The notes under the pieces: generated by a model | Databases searched by the model: none | The model's input: the letters and a program-made list of their open reading frames with translations, nothing else | Told to the model about the DNA's origin: nothing | Part shown: one piece after another, positions 16,991-25,661 of the stretch | Position numbering within the stretch: the first letter of the stretch is position 1 | Layout of the letters: each line of letters begins with the position of its first letter | Program-made: the position numbers and the translations under genes | Assembly: GCF_036075115.1 (NCBI RefSeq) | Contig: NZ_CP107958.1 | Location: 9,052,001 to 9,116,000 of the forward strand | DNA: 64,000 nt | DNA from: Streptomyces sp. NBC_00377 | GTDB taxonomy: Bacteria > Actinomycetota > Actinomycetes > Streptomycetales > Streptomycetaceae | Reading direction: 5' to 3'

Positions 16991-17776
16991 TCAGGACCAC
17001 ACGCCACACCTACCCCCTGCCAGTCCGGTCGGCGCGCCGAGCGGATCCGAAGGGTCGGTGACGGCCCCCAGCCACGGGTGGCACAGTGGCAGCATGTGCG
17101 GCCGATACGTTTCCACCCGCAGCCCCCACGACCTCGCCCCCCTCTTCCACGTCTCCTTCGTTCCGACTACCCCGCCGTCCCGGCCCCGCAGAAGGAACTG
17201 GGCGGAACGCCGCGGACTCACGAGGTGGCCAAGCCGTAGGCGAAGACCGGAGAGGCGCCGTCGCGTTCCGTCCGTACCGAGGCGGCCGTCACCGCGTGTC
17301 CGGCGTCCCTTCGTCCGGTCCTCGCCTGCGGCCTGCTGCTGCGTTCTGGCCTGCCCGACCGCTGCCACAACGTACCGGGCCGCGACACCGACCAGCAGCA
17401 AGTTGGCTGTCATCTGCTCAGTGACCAGCAACCCCGGTTCGCTGCGCGGACTGATGTCGCCGAAACCGACCGTGCTGAACACGGTCACGGTGAAGTACAG
17501 CGCGTCGGACCGCGACAGCGGCTCGCTGAAACGGTCGGAGGCGTTGTGCTCGATCAGGCGGTAGGTCGTAGCGAACAGGAGCAGATAGATCGGGAGGGTC
17601 GTCCCCAGGGCTTCCATGGCCCGCAGCCCGGGCCGCTGCGAGCGCGATATCTTCCGGACCTGCCAGGACAGGAGCAGAGCCACCACCGCGATGCCGCCGA
17701 CGAGCCCGAGGACGAGCTGCGGCAGCAGCTGTGCCAGACCCCGGAAATTTGTGATGCTCCGTGAGTCGTGGCTCAT
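16991..17776 (-). CDS. Two-helix potassium channel-like protein
   Basis: 261 residues from the ATG at 17776. Hydrophobic spans lie at about 20-38, 58-75 and 119-141. The pore loop reads FTVTVFSTVGFGDISP with selectivity filter TVGFGD at 102-107, the hallmark of K+-selective channels (Ion_trans_2 fold). The Arg-rich tail after about residue 145 is unlike a folded domain, and its end overlaps an SRAP fragment on the other strand. The natural C-terminus may therefore have been replaced by read-through into debris. An ATG at 17797 lies inside a hairpin and is less likely. It is preceded by a separate membrane protein gene and a terminator. Confidence 0.7.
   Translation of the reverse strand: MSHDSRSITNFRGLAQLLPQLVLGLVGGIAVVALLLSWQVRKISRSQRPGLRAMEALGTTLPIYLLLFATTYRLIEHNASDRFSEPLSRSDALYFTVTVFSTVGFGDISPRSEPGLLVTEQMTANLLLVGVAARYVVAAVGQARTQQQAAGEDRTKGRRTRGDGRLGTDGTRRRLSGLRLRLGHLVSPRRSAQFLLRGRDGGVVGTKETWKRGARSWGLRVETYRPHMLPLCHPWLGAVTDPSDPLGAPTGLAGGRCGVWS
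17094..17160 (+). pseudogene. SRAP (YedK/HMCES-type) N-terminal fragment
   Basis: The + strand reads MCGRYVSTRSPHDLAPLFHV from an ATG at 17094. This is the invariant start of SRAP proteins, whose Cys2 crosslinks to abasic sites in single-stranded DNA. Similarity ends after about 22 residues and the frame continues as unrelated Arg/Pro-rich sequence, so only the beginning of the gene survives. It overlaps the tail of the channel gene antisense. Confidence 0.55.
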
Positions 17777-17797
17777 TCCGGACGTGTCAGGAGACAT

Positions 17798-17824
17798 GAA
17801 GGGCCGGGAGTTTCCCGGCCCTTC
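17798..17824. terminator. Perfect 12-bp hairpin
   Basis: GAAGGGCCGGGA (17798-17809) and TCCCGGCCCTTC (17813-17824) pair perfectly with a 3-base loop. It lies downstream of the minus-strand membrane protein gene and just upstream of the channel gene, so it probably ends the former transcript and makes the channel a separate unit. Confidence 0.75.
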
Positions 17825-17922
17825 ATGGTGTGGGGGGTCGTGTGAGCTTGACGCCTGGCCGCCGCGGCCGTGCGCCGGGCGGAAGTGGCTGCCGTCCTGC
17901 ACGGACGCGGGTGCGGGTACGG

Positions 17923-18834
17923 TCAACGTGGTACACGGCGGGCGCGGCGCCAGGCGCTTTGCCAATGGCGCCAGTGGTCCGCGCCGTTGACAGCGACGGC
18001 CGCCGCCACGGCGGGGATGGACACCAGCCCGAAGATCCAGGAGAGGGAGAACCCGAAGAGGATCGCCATCCCCGCAAAGCTCACCCCGGTGTACGTGGCG
18101 ACCAACCGCTCGGCCAGTTCGGTGTACCGACTGGGCCCCTCGATCAGCAGCACGTTCGCGTAGTGCAGTACGAACCAGCCGCCGACCAGGATCAGTCCGA
18201 GATAGATGAGTGTCCAGAGCGGCCATGGTTCGTACAGTTCCTCCCACCGGTGGTGCACGCTCTCCTGCCAGGCCCACACAATGCCCTGCGATTCGGCGAC
18301 GACGACCTCCGAGCTGTGTCGCTCACTCCAGTTCGGCCCGATCTGGAACGTCGGCTCCGAGGCCCCGTCGAGATACACGAACAGCACGGACAGGCCGCCC
18401 CAGTCATCCCGCTCGTCTGTTTTCGTGATGGCGGCGGTCCGCACAGGCAGGCACTGCTCGACACCACGCTCGGCGATACACGCCGCCACGACCTGTTGCT
18501 CGTGCTCGCGGTGGTGCGCCGGCCCGATGCGCCAGGCGCCCAGTCCCACGAGAACCAACCCGAACACGATGCCTGCGACCCACCATGAACTGCCGTTGTC
18601 TCGCCAGCGCATTGGGCAAGTAGAACAGCGAAAGGCGGAACCGTACAGGTGGTAGCGGATCCGCTGTTCCTGACCCTTCGTCGCACTGCGGACCTGGAGT
18701 CCGCCGAGCGGTCCTCCCTCGACCAGGGGGACCGCAGGGCGCGGCCAGGGCAACGACTGAATGTCCACCGCCTGCGGAGCAGGCGGCCCGGTTCGCTCTG
18801 CCAGCTGTGCAGCCTGGCGAACGAACTTGCTCAC
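17923..18834 (-). CDS. Membrane protein of unknown function
   Basis: 303 residues from a GTG at 18834; an internal ATG at 18612 (229 residues) is an equally possible start and neither has a convincing ribosome site. Predicted spans are at about 84-101, 206-224 and 250-283. Between the first two is a roughly 100-residue hydrophilic domain with two cysteines (about 119 and 128), probably outside the cell. The arrangement resembles actinobacterial DUF3592-like membrane proteins, but I do not claim the family. Role unknown. Confidence 0.6.
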   Translation of the reverse strand: MSKFVRQAAQLAERTGPPAPQAVDIQSLPWPRPAVPLVEGGPLGGLQVRSATKGQEQRIRYHLYGSAFRCSTCPMRWRDNGSSWWVAGIVFGLVLVGLGAWRIGPAHHREHEQQVVAACIAERGVEQCLPVRTAAITKTDERDDWGGLSVLFVYLDGASEPTFQIGPNWSERHSSEVVVAESQGIVWAWQESVHHRWEELYEPWPLWTLIYLGLILVGGWFVLHYANVLLIEGPSRYTELAERLVATYTGVSFAGMAILFGFSLSWIFGLVSIPAVAAAVAVNGADHWRHWQSAWRRARRVPR

Positions 18835-19268
18835 CAGTCACGGACGGTCACCGATCAAGGGACATGGCACAGCTTCTGAGATTGTTTTTTATGGTTTGTG
18901 AGCTTTGAGCTAATTACGTTCAGCGATGCTTTCTGGGTGCCTGGTCGATTTGCCCACGTCGTAACGGGTGGCGGGTCATCGGTTCCTCGAGCCAAGTGAG
19001 CTTCCTGGGCCGGGAGTTGATGGAACGGTCTTGGAGGACTACAGCCAGACGGGAAGTGGAGTCCTTGACGACGGGGTGTTCGGGGGTGGCTTCCGGCGGT
19101 GCGGGGTCCATCGGCTCGGTGCCGAGTGAGCCGGGGTTGTGGCCGGACACCCAGTGGCCGCAGCGCCGTCATCAGCTCAAGGCCCGATACGGCTGTGGAG
19201 CCGCGCGGGGTGATGACGCGGGTGGCGTAGACGCCTAGGGCGTGTCGCTCCGGTGGTGGCGCGGAGGT
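18835..19268. other. Gap with AT-rich patch, no supported gene
   Basis: About 430 bases. A patch near 18880-18930 is clearly AT-richer than its surroundings, and minus-strand frames here look like the end of a decayed mobile element, but no transposase motif can be named. Confidence 0.35.
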
Positions 19269-19997
19269 TCAGGCCTGCGGCGTGCCGTAGTCCGCCGCCA
19301 GGCGGGTGAGCCACTCGCGCAGCAGGCGCTGTTCGGCCTCGCTCAGCACGTCGGCGTCGTCGGGAAGGGCGGCGCGCAGCGCGCGGGCTGCCGGCGCGGG
19401 GCCGGACTCCGCGGCGGGGACCGTCGGTTCGGCGCGGGTGACGGCGGCGACCATGGACTCGCGAAGGATGGTCAGCAGCGCCGGGTTGCGGCGTTCCGCG
19501 GGGGTGGCGTGCCATGTGGTGACCCCGCCCTGGCCGGTGGCCTGGATGATCTGGGCGGCCAGGTCCTCGTCGACGCGCAGCCATCCCGAGGCCGCCAGCC
19601 GGCGCACCCGGGCGCGGAGGATCTCCAGGCCCGCGCGGTGTGCCGCGTCCGTCCCCGAGCCGGTGGCCCGGTTCATCAGGGCGAACAGTTCGGGGCGCGA
19701 GACTCCGAACTCCACCACCATGTCCCAGCCGCGGCGCAGCTCTTCCACCGGATCCTCGGGCGTGAGGTCGAGCTGCGCGTGCTTGCGCTCCAGGAACTGC
19801 GCGTAGCCGTGCTCGGCGACTGCGTGCAGCAGCCCTTCCTTGTCGCCGAAATGGCGGTAGATGGCCGGTGGCTGCATCCCGGCCGCGGCGGCGACCGCGC
19901 GGGTGCTCAGCGCGTCGGGGCCGCCGTTCTCCAGTAGCTCGACGGCCGCCTCGATGATGCGGTGGCGGGGGCTGTCGGGGGTGTCGCGGATCGGCAT
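19269..19997 (-). CDS. TetR-family repressor
   Basis: 242 residues from the ATG at 19997. The N-terminal HTH spans about 12-58 (RHRIIEAAVELLENGG, then STRAVAAAAGMQPPAIYRHF and GDKEGLLHAV), the standard TetR pattern. The longer C-terminal part is the ligand-binding dimerisation domain, with an Ala/Pro-rich linker near 185-205. It is divergent from an NmrA-like oxidoreductase gene, with a clear inverted repeat in the 89-base interval, so it very likely represses that gene and itself. Confidence 0.9.
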   Translation of the reverse strand: MPIRDTPDSPRHRIIEAAVELLENGGPDALSTRAVAAAAGMQPPAIYRHFGDKEGLLHAVAEHGYAQFLERKHAQLDLTPEDPVEELRRGWDMVVEFGVSRPELFALMNRATGSGTDAAHRAGLEILRARVRRLAASGWLRVDEDLAAQIIQATGQGGVTTWHATPAERRNPALLTILRESMVAAVTRAEPTVPAAESGPAPAARALRAALPDDADVLSEAEQRLLREWLTRLAADYGTPQA

Positions 19998-20032
19998 GTA
20001 TCGATGATATCCGGGGTTTGCTTCCACCGTTA

Positions 20033-20068
20033 GTTCCAGTGTTATCGTGCGACTGATTCCACTGGAAC
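20033..20068. promoter_or_regulatory. Inverted repeat operator between tetR and NmrA-like gene
   Basis: GTTCCAGTG (20033-20041) and CACTGGAAC (20060-20068) are perfect 9-bp inverted arms separated by 18 bases. They lie in the divergent promoter region directly upstream of the start at 20087. This is the obvious candidate binding site for the TetR protein. Confidence 0.6.
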
Positions 20069-20086
20069 CATTGCTGGGAGATCCTC

Positions 20087-20947
20087 ATGATCATCGTGAC
20101 CGGAGCCACCGGAAAGCTCGGCCGCCGCACCGTCGACCGCCTCCTGGAGCGTCTCCCCGCCGACCGCGTCGGCGTCAGTGTCCGCGACCCGCACAAGGCC
20201 CGGGACCTCGCCGAGCGCGGCGTCCGCGTCCGGCGCGGCAGCTTCGACGACCCCGCCTCGCTCCTCCACGCCTTCGAGGGCGCCGAACAGCTGCTGCTCG
20301 TCTCCCTCGACCGCACGGGCGAGGAGTGCGTCACCGGCCACCGTGCCGCGATCGACGCCGCCGTGAAGGCCGGAGCCGGCCGCATCCTGTACACCAGCCA
20401 GATGGGCGCCGCCCATGACTCCCGCTTCCAGGCATGCCGTGACCACGCCCGGACCGAGGACCTGCTGCGCGCCACCGGCCTGCCCTGGACCGCGTTGCGC
20501 AACGGCTTCTACGCCGCCAGCGCCCTGCAGTTCCTGGAGTCCGCCCGCCGCACCGGCGACATCGCCCTGCCCGCCGACGGCCCCGTCGCCTGGACCGGCC
20601 ACGACGATCTCGCCGAGGCCACCGCGGCGATCCTCACCGACGAGGGCCGCTTCGAGGGGCCCACCCCGCCGCTCACCGGCCCGGCGGCGCTGGACTTCGA
20701 CGCCGTCGCCGAGACAGCGGCCAAGGCCACTGGGCGGCCCTTCACCCGCACCGTCCTCCCCGACGACGCCTTCCGCGAACAGGCCCTGGCGCACGGCGCC
20801 CCCGCCCTGATCGCCGACCTGATGCTGAGCATCTTCGCGGCGGCACGCAACGGCGAGTTCACCGCCGTCGACCCGACCCTGGCCGAGCTGATCGGCCGGG
20901 AGCCCGCCACCTTCCGCACCGTGCTGGAGCACACCTGGGCCGCATAG
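20087..20947 (+). CDS. NAD(P)-binding NmrA-like oxidoreductase
   Basis: 286 residues starting MIIVTGATGKLGRRTVDRLL, an N-terminal Rossmann fold with GATGKLG at 6-12. ILYTSQMGA near 108 and WTALRNGFYA near 138 are typical of the NmrA/SDR-a5 atypical short-chain dehydrogenases (quinone oxidoreductase 2-like). Such proteins reduce quinones or sense the NADP/NADPH ratio; which applies here is open. The divergent TetR gene and the inverted repeat suggest inducible expression by a small molecule. ATG with GGGAGATCCTC upstream. Confidence 0.88.
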   Translation: MIIVTGATGKLGRRTVDRLLERLPADRVGVSVRDPHKARDLAERGVRVRRGSFDDPASLLHAFEGAEQLLLVSLDRTGEECVTGHRAAIDAAVKAGAGRILYTSQMGAAHDSRFQACRDHARTEDLLRATGLPWTALRNGFYAASALQFLESARRTGDIALPADGPVAWTGHDDLAEATAAILTDEGRFEGPTPPLTGPAALDFDAVAETAAKATGRPFTRTVLPDDAFREQALAHGAPALIADLMLSIFAAARNGEFTAVDPTLAELIGREPATFRTVLEHTWAA

Positions 20948-21123
20948 ACCCGGCGGCGCGCACCCGCCGCCGCGGCGGGATCCGGGCACGAAGCGTCGCG
21001 CGGTACACCTTGCCGGACGCTTCAGCGGCAGACCGGTCGACCTGGTACCCGTGCGGAGGCAGCGCCCAAGGTTGCAGGCAACGGAAGGTTACGGTGACGG
21101 GCACACACACTCCGTGAAGCCGG

Positions 21124-21156
21124 GAGGGCGCCTGGCCACGCACGGCAGGCGCCCTC
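21124..21156. terminator. 11-bp hairpin between convergent genes
   Basis: GAGGGCGCCTG (21124-21134) and CAGGCGCCCTC (21146-21156) are perfect inverted arms with an 11-base loop. They lie between the NmrA-like gene and the convergent minus-strand genes, a likely bidirectional terminator. Confidence 0.65.
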
Positions 21157-21282
21157 TCGCAAAGAACGATCAGTCTGGCGAGTCGATGGCGGTCACGCCA
21201 CGGTCGCCGAGGCGAGTTCCTCGGCGGCCTCGTCCGGCCTCTGCGCATCGTAGGAGACCTTCTCCGTGTCGAAGATCGAGAC

Positions 21283-21981
21283 TTAGCAGGGGCCGTAGCC
21301 CACGTTCGCCGAGCCGCATCCGAGTGGCTGTCCCGCAGGCCAGTGTGGGTTCGGCATGCCGTCATCGCTCATGTGCGCCCGCTGCCAGATCCCGTTCCAG
21401 CTGAATGGGGTCTCCGGTACGAACCGGTGCCGCTGGCCGCACGGACATGGGGCCAGCACCCACGCGCACCCACGGCACAGCTCGACCCAGCCATGCCCGG
21501 TAGAGCTCAGCACTCGCGGTCCCTCGTCCCCGCAAGCCGTGCAGCCGGGCAGATCGGCGCCGTCCAGAAGCGCGTTCTGCCGCCGGACGTACTCGGACAG
21601 TCGCAGCGACGGGTGGCGAAACGGATCTTCGAACCAAGCACGCTCCGGGCCCTCCCACCAGCTCCGCAGCCACCACGGCCGAGGGTTCGGTACAGCCCGC
21701 CGCCCGCCCTGCTTCTCCGCCCGCCGCTGCACGGCGTACTCCTCTGCCCGCACGAGCCACAGCACCCGCGCCTCGTGCAGTTCCTCCACCGCCCGCGCCA
21801 GCGCGTCCGGGTCCGCCTCCAGCCTTCGGGGGATCGCGGCGCTGAGCGTGAGGTGGTGGTATGTCGCCCGCAGGCCGTAAGGAGCAAAAACGGTGAGACA
21901 TGTGCGCAGCGCGCTGTGCCGCCGGTGCAAGGGGAGCTGGGCGTCGTGCACACGCGCCCGGTGGGACAGGAAGCTGGTCAC
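21283..21981 (-). CDS. Unknown protein with Cys-rich zinc-ribbon-like segment
   Basis: 232 residues from a GTG at 21981 whose GTGA overlaps the stop of the gene before it, so translation is coupled. The N-terminal two-thirds are Arg-rich and unrecognised. Residues about 155-195 hold a cysteine pattern: CTACGDEG, then CRGCAW and CPCGQRH, which could bind zinc. No signal peptide or membrane span. The same frame stays open for 29 codons after the TAA (to 21194), which may be a mutated extension. It forms a pair with the 206-residue gene upstream; function unknown. Confidence 0.6.
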   Translation of the reverse strand: MTSFLSHRARVHDAQLPLHRRHSALRTCLTVFAPYGLRATYHHLTLSAAIPRRLEADPDALARAVEELHEARVLWLVRAEEYAVQRRAEKQGGRRAVPNPRPWWLRSWWEGPERAWFEDPFRHPSLRLSEYVRRQNALLDGADLPGCTACGDEGPRVLSSTGHGWVELCRGCAWVLAPCPCGQRHRFVPETPFSWNGIWQRAHMSDDGMPNPHWPAGQPLGCGSANVGYGPC

Positions 21982-22598
21982 TGTGTGAGCTCTAGGTCCA
22001 GCGCCCGGGCCAAGGCGGCCGTGACGGCGGCGGCGCGTGTCGGCAGGTGTTGTTCGGCCCAGGTTCCGGCAAGGCTGTGGAAGTCCCGCAAGTCCGCCTC
22101 GGCACCGGTGACGAGCGCGCGCACTTGGTCCACCGGCAGTTCGATCACCGGGCTTTGGTCCTTCGCGTCGGCGTCGAGAGTCAGCCGGACACTGTCGTCG
22201 ACACGTTCGGCCGCCGAGGACGGGTCGGGACCGAAGTAGGAGCAGTCGGTGCCGTCTGGCACCTCCCGCCAGTCCCGCCAGGTCTCCAGGCCGTTGCAGC
22301 AGCCCGGCACGACGAAGACGGTGTCGGTGGCTATGTCAGTCACCCGGAACCCGCCGGCGACGAACATGTTGGGCATGGTGAGCAACCCATGCAGGAATGC
22401 GCCGAGCGGGTCGGTCGGGCACGGCCCGTGCTCCTCCTCCGGCTCGAAGTTGTTGCAGTCGGCGATCCGCAGAACCGCCGTGCCGACCTCCGCCGCAGTC
22501 AACTCCCCGTCCAGTACGAGGTAGCCGTACGACTCGTGCTCGCCAACCGGCCAGAGCGCGAAGTCGTCTGCGGCAAAGATCTCCAGAACGGGTTGCAT
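21978..22598 (-). CDS. Unknown acidic cytoplasmic protein
   Basis: 206 residues from the ATG at 22598 (MQPVLEIFAADDFALWPVGE). It is acidic, without signal or membrane spans. A cluster NNFEPEEEHGPCPTDPLGAF near 64-83 and VVPGCCNGLETWRDWREV near 108-125 are the most distinctive parts and look conserved in character, but I do not recognise the family. Its stop overlaps the GTG of the next gene by four bases, so the two products are probably made together and may act together. Confidence 0.65.
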   Translation of the reverse strand: MQPVLEIFAADDFALWPVGEHESYGYLVLDGELTAAEVGTAVLRIADCNNFEPEEEHGPCPTDPLGAFLHGLLTMPNMFVAGGFRVTDIATDTVFVVPGCCNGLETWRDWREVPDGTDCSYFGPDPSSAAERVDDSVRLTLDADAKDQSPVIELPVDQVRALVTGAEADLRDFHSLAGTWAEQHLPTRAAAVTAALARALDLELTQ

Positions 22599-22810
22599 CA
22601 CAGTCACACAGGGATGATGCCGGACCCGATGCCACACCACCACAGGCTTTCGCTGCGGCATGAGGCCCGGCGGCCGCCCGCTACCTGGGCAGTTTCGCGG
22701 TTCGCTCCGGGTAGGCGATGCCGGCGTATCGCATGGCGGTCTGTTCGGTGATACCGAAGAGCCGGATGAGCGTGAGCACTGTCGAGCCCGGGAGCCGGTC
22801 CGGGCCCGTT

Positions 22811-23209
22811 TCAGTCGGCGTCGGGTCCCCGCTGCGCCGCAGTGTCGTAGGCGGCGCGGGCCTCGGCGATGGCGGACCGGTGGCGCTCGGCCCAGCCCAC
22901 CAGTCCGGTCAGTGAGGCATGAAGTTCTCGGGCCATCGGCGTGAGGCCGTACTCGACCTTGGGCGGGACGGTCGGATACACGGTGCGCACGAGCAGCCCG
23001 TCCCGCTCCAGCCTGCGCAGGTTGAGGGTGAGCATCCGCCGGCTGATGCCGTTGATGGAGCGTTCGAGTTCGGTGAAGCGGACCGGGCCGTGGGCGGCGG
23101 CGATCAGGATCCCGATGCTCCACTTGCCCGCCACGCGGTCGAGCACCTCGGTGACCGGGCAGGCTTCGTCCTTCAGCGCATCGGTAACACGGGTGTGACT
23201 GCGTGACAT
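22811..23209 (-). CDS. HxlR-family regulator
   Basis: 132 residues with the HxlR winged helix: Cys17 in DEACPVTEVLDRVAGKWSI, then GPVRFTELERSINGISRRML and TLNLRRLERDGLLVRTVYPT, and VEYGLTPMARELH. The single N-terminal cysteine corresponds to the thiol sensor of HypR/QorR-type members that respond to electrophiles, oxidants or quinones. It has an AGGAGG ribosome site. It is divergent from a quinone-reductase-like gene (77-base interval), the same arrangement as QorR with its quinone oxidoreductase, so redox control of that gene is a good inference. Confidence 0.9.
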   Translation of the reverse strand: MSRSHTRVTDALKDEACPVTEVLDRVAGKWSIGILIAAAHGPVRFTELERSINGISRRMLTLNLRRLERDGLLVRTVYPTVPPKVEYGLTPMARELHASLTGLVGWAERHRSAIAEARAAYDTAAQRGPDAD

Positions 23210-23286
23210 GAAAGTGCCTCCTTTCGATGAGCAGCAAGGTTATCGATGATGACTGTTGTTACAAGTCGTGAACCAAGGGGAAAAAC

Positions 23287-24204
23287 ATGTCTGTTCGTGC
23301 TCTCGTCGTCGATCCGTCCGCATCCGCCGCTGTGCGCCTCTCCGAGGTTCCCGACCCCGTGCCCGGGCCGGGTCAGGTCCTGGTGGACGTCTCCCATGCC
23401 TCATTGAACTACGGCGACCTCAACGACGCCCGCTCCGGTCGGGTCCCTGTGGGTGCGGTGCTCGGTTCGGACGCTGCCGGGGTTGTGGTTCAGGCCGCCG
23501 CCGACGGAACCGGCCCGGCGGTGGGCACCCGGGTGGTAGCCCTGACCTCGGGGGCATTCGCTGAGCGCGTGGCGATCGACGTGGGTGCGCTCGCGAAGGT
23601 GCCGAAGGGCTTGGACCTGGCGAAGGCGGTTGCTCTACCGGTGGCCGGAGTGGCCGCACTGCGCTCGCTGCGGGCCGCCGGGCTCGGGCCGGACAAGAGG
23701 GTGTTGGTCACCGGTGCCTCCGGGGGAGTCGGCCGGTTCGCCGTCCAGTTGGCGGCGCGTGCCGGTGCCCACGTGATCGCGTCCGTGGGCTCGACGGCCC
23801 GCGCGGAGGGGCTGGTCGAGGCCGGCGCCGACGAGGTGCTGATCGGTTTGGAGGGACTCCAGCGACCGGTCGACGTGGTCATCGACAGCATCGGCGGCCC
23901 CCAGCTGGTCGCGGCATGGAACCTGCTCGCTCCCGGGGGCAGCGTGCAGAGCGTCGGCTGGACATCCGGGGAGCCGGCGGTCTTTCCCCCGTATGCGACC
24001 GTCGGCCCGGCCAAGTCGCTGACATCCTTCGTCATCGAGGGCGGCGCCGATGCGGACCTGGCCATTCTCACCGAGCTGGCCGCTGAGGGGGCCATCACCG
24101 TCGAAATCGGCTGGCAGGGATCCTGGGACCACTTCGCCGAGGCCGCCGAGGCCCTCCGCGGGCGCCGTGTCTCCGGAAAAGCGGTCCTGCATGTCACGCG
24201 GTGA
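23287..24204 (+). CDS. NADPH:quinone reductase-like MDR protein
   Basis: 305 residues of the medium-chain dehydrogenase/reductase superfamily. The N-terminal catalytic fold has PGPGQVLVDVSHASLNYGDL; the nucleotide fold has VTGASGGVGRFAVQLAARAG at about 141-160. No catalytic-zinc ligands are visible, consistent with zinc-free quinone reductases that use NADPH. AAGGGG precedes the ATG. The divergent HxlR protein probably controls it, so together they form a quinone/electrophile response module. Confidence 0.88.
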   Translation: MSVRALVVDPSASAAVRLSEVPDPVPGPGQVLVDVSHASLNYGDLNDARSGRVPVGAVLGSDAAGVVVQAAADGTGPAVGTRVVALTSGAFAERVAIDVGALAKVPKGLDLAKAVALPVAGVAALRSLRAAGLGPDKRVLVTGASGGVGRFAVQLAARAGAHVIASVGSTARAEGLVEAGADEVLIGLEGLQRPVDVVIDSIGGPQLVAAWNLLAPGGSVQSVGWTSGEPAVFPPYATVGPAKSLTSFVIEGGADADLAILTELAAEGAITVEIGWQGSWDHFAEAAEALRGRRVSGKAVLHVTR

Positions 24205-24285
24205 GTGGCACACGCCGGCGCTCCCTCCGCAGGACTAGGACCTGCCCGCCTGATGGTGTGGCTGTCTTCTTGCCGGGTCGTTGGT

Positions 24286-24513
24286 CTGTCCCTGGGACGG
24301 GGTGACTTGACGGACGCCGAGTGGGAGCGGCTTGAGCCGTTCCCACCGGTCAGCCCTGGGCGTTGTGGCCGGTGGAGGGATCACCGGCAGGTGATCGACG
24401 GGATCCTGCACCGGGTGCGAACGGGGGTGCAGTGGCGGGATCTGCCCGAGAGGTTCGGGCCGTGGAAGACGGTCTATGAACGCCACCGGCTGTGGTCGGC
24501 CGATGGCACTTCG
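24286..24513 (+). pseudogene. IS5-family transposase, N-terminal fragment
   Basis: The frame reads GDLTDAEWERLEPFPPVSPG, then RWRDHRQVIDGILHRVRTGV and QWRDLPERFGPWKTVYERHR, the DUF4096-type N-terminus of IS5-like transposases. Similarity ends at WSADGT; the DDE catalytic part is missing and unrelated sequence follows. It is a truncated insertion sequence 80 bases after the quinone reductase gene. Confidence 0.8.
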
Positions 24514-24751
24514 CCGGGCAGCCGGGCCGGGCGTTGCGGGTAGCGGAGGCCGGGGCGCTGCGGGCGGGGCCGGCCGATCCGGCGGCGCGGAACGGGGAAT
24601 GCGTACGAGCGTTCCTCCAGAGGTCGGTGGACAGCAAGCACCCTGCGCCGCCACGTTCGTCGGCGGGCGCGTGGCGAGGCGGCCGGACGGTCTGTCCGGT
24701 CCTCGCCCGGCCTCGCGCGTGGAGGGGCGGGGACCAGGCGGAGCGACCGGA

Positions 24752-24964
24752 TCAGTGCTGGCTCGGGCGGATGACTGTGCTGGCGGGGGTGTCGTCGGAG
24801 GCGCTCGCCGGGGCGGGGACGCTGTGGAGGTGCAGGACTCCGCCGTCCTGCCACGCGGTGCGCCATGCGGTGCGCAGTCGCGCGAGGGGGAGGGCGCCCG
24901 GGTCGGTGGGCGGGACACCGGTGCTGTTCGGGCGGTGCCGGCCGTAACCACTTGAGTTCGCCCG
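24752..24964 (-). pseudogene. Possible C-terminal remnant of an unknown protein
   Basis: On the minus strand a 70-codon open stretch with good codon bias reads PPTDPGALPLARLRTAWRTA, then WQDGGVLHLHSVPAPASASD, and ends STVIRPSQH and stop. There is no start codon; a TAG lies directly upstream. It looks like the end of a gene whose front was lost, perhaps at the IS5 insertion. Nothing else in 24514-25073 can be supported. Confidence 0.3.
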
Positions 24965-25073
24965 CTACTCGGCGGTCATTCGTGGGGTCTCCCTTGTCGA
25001 TGCGGCCTCGGCTTCGTAGGGAAGGAGGGCGGCAGCGGGTCCGGGGACCCCGGCTGCTCACTGGGGCGCTACG

Positions 25074-25652
25074 TCAGACCACGGCGAGCCGGTCCACCAC
25101 CAGCTGCACCCTGCGCTCGGTGTCCTCCGGCGGGAGCCGTCGCGCCCGGGTCAGGGTGGCCAGTCCATGCAGGGCCGCCCAGAACACCTCGGTGAACAGG
25201 CCCCGGTGGACGCCGTCCCCGGCCACCTCACCGAGGCTTTCCAGCAGGGCGGCGAAGGCGTCCTTGAGAGGTTCCGGGGTGTCCTCCTGTGCGTACGGGA
25301 GACCGCCGTCGAGCTGGAAGATGGCGTCGTAGACCGCCGGGTTGCGTGCGGCGAAGTCGAGGTAGGCGCGGGCGAGGGCGGAGACCCGGGCGCGCGGGCT
25401 GTCCGCGGCGGCGGTCGCGGTGCGCACCGCCGTGGCCAGCTCGGTGGCGCCCTCCAGGGCGACGGCGCCGATGATCTCGCGCTTGCCGCGGAAGTGGCTG
25501 TAGAGGACGGGCTGGCTGTATTCGATGCGCTCGGCGAGCCGGCGGGTGGTGACCGCGTCCCAGCCCTGCTGCTCAGCGAGTTCGCGGGCCGTCGCCACGA
25601 TGAGGCGCTCGCGGACCACCCGTTCGCGCTCCTTGCGTTCCTGTACCGACAT
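25074..25652 (-). CDS. TetR-family repressor
   Basis: 192 residues. The HTH lies at about 15-60: ERLIVATARELAEQQGWDAV followed by TTRRLAERIEYSQPVLYSHF and RGKREIIGAV. The C-terminal half matches a TetR_C-type ligand domain (LARAYLDFAARNPAVYDAIF). It is divergent from the DUF1772 membrane gene, with two palindromes in the 91-base interval, so it most likely represses that gene and itself. Ligand unknown. Confidence 0.9.
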   Translation of the reverse strand: MSVQERKERERVVRERLIVATARELAEQQGWDAVTTRRLAERIEYSQPVLYSHFRGKREIIGAVALEGATELATAVRTATAAADSPRARVSALARAYLDFAARNPAVYDAIFQLDGGLPYAQEDTPEPLKDAFAALLESLGEVAGDGVHRGLFTEVFWAALHGLATLTRARRLPPEDTERRVQLVVDRLAVV

Positions 25653-25661
25653 AGCTCGATC

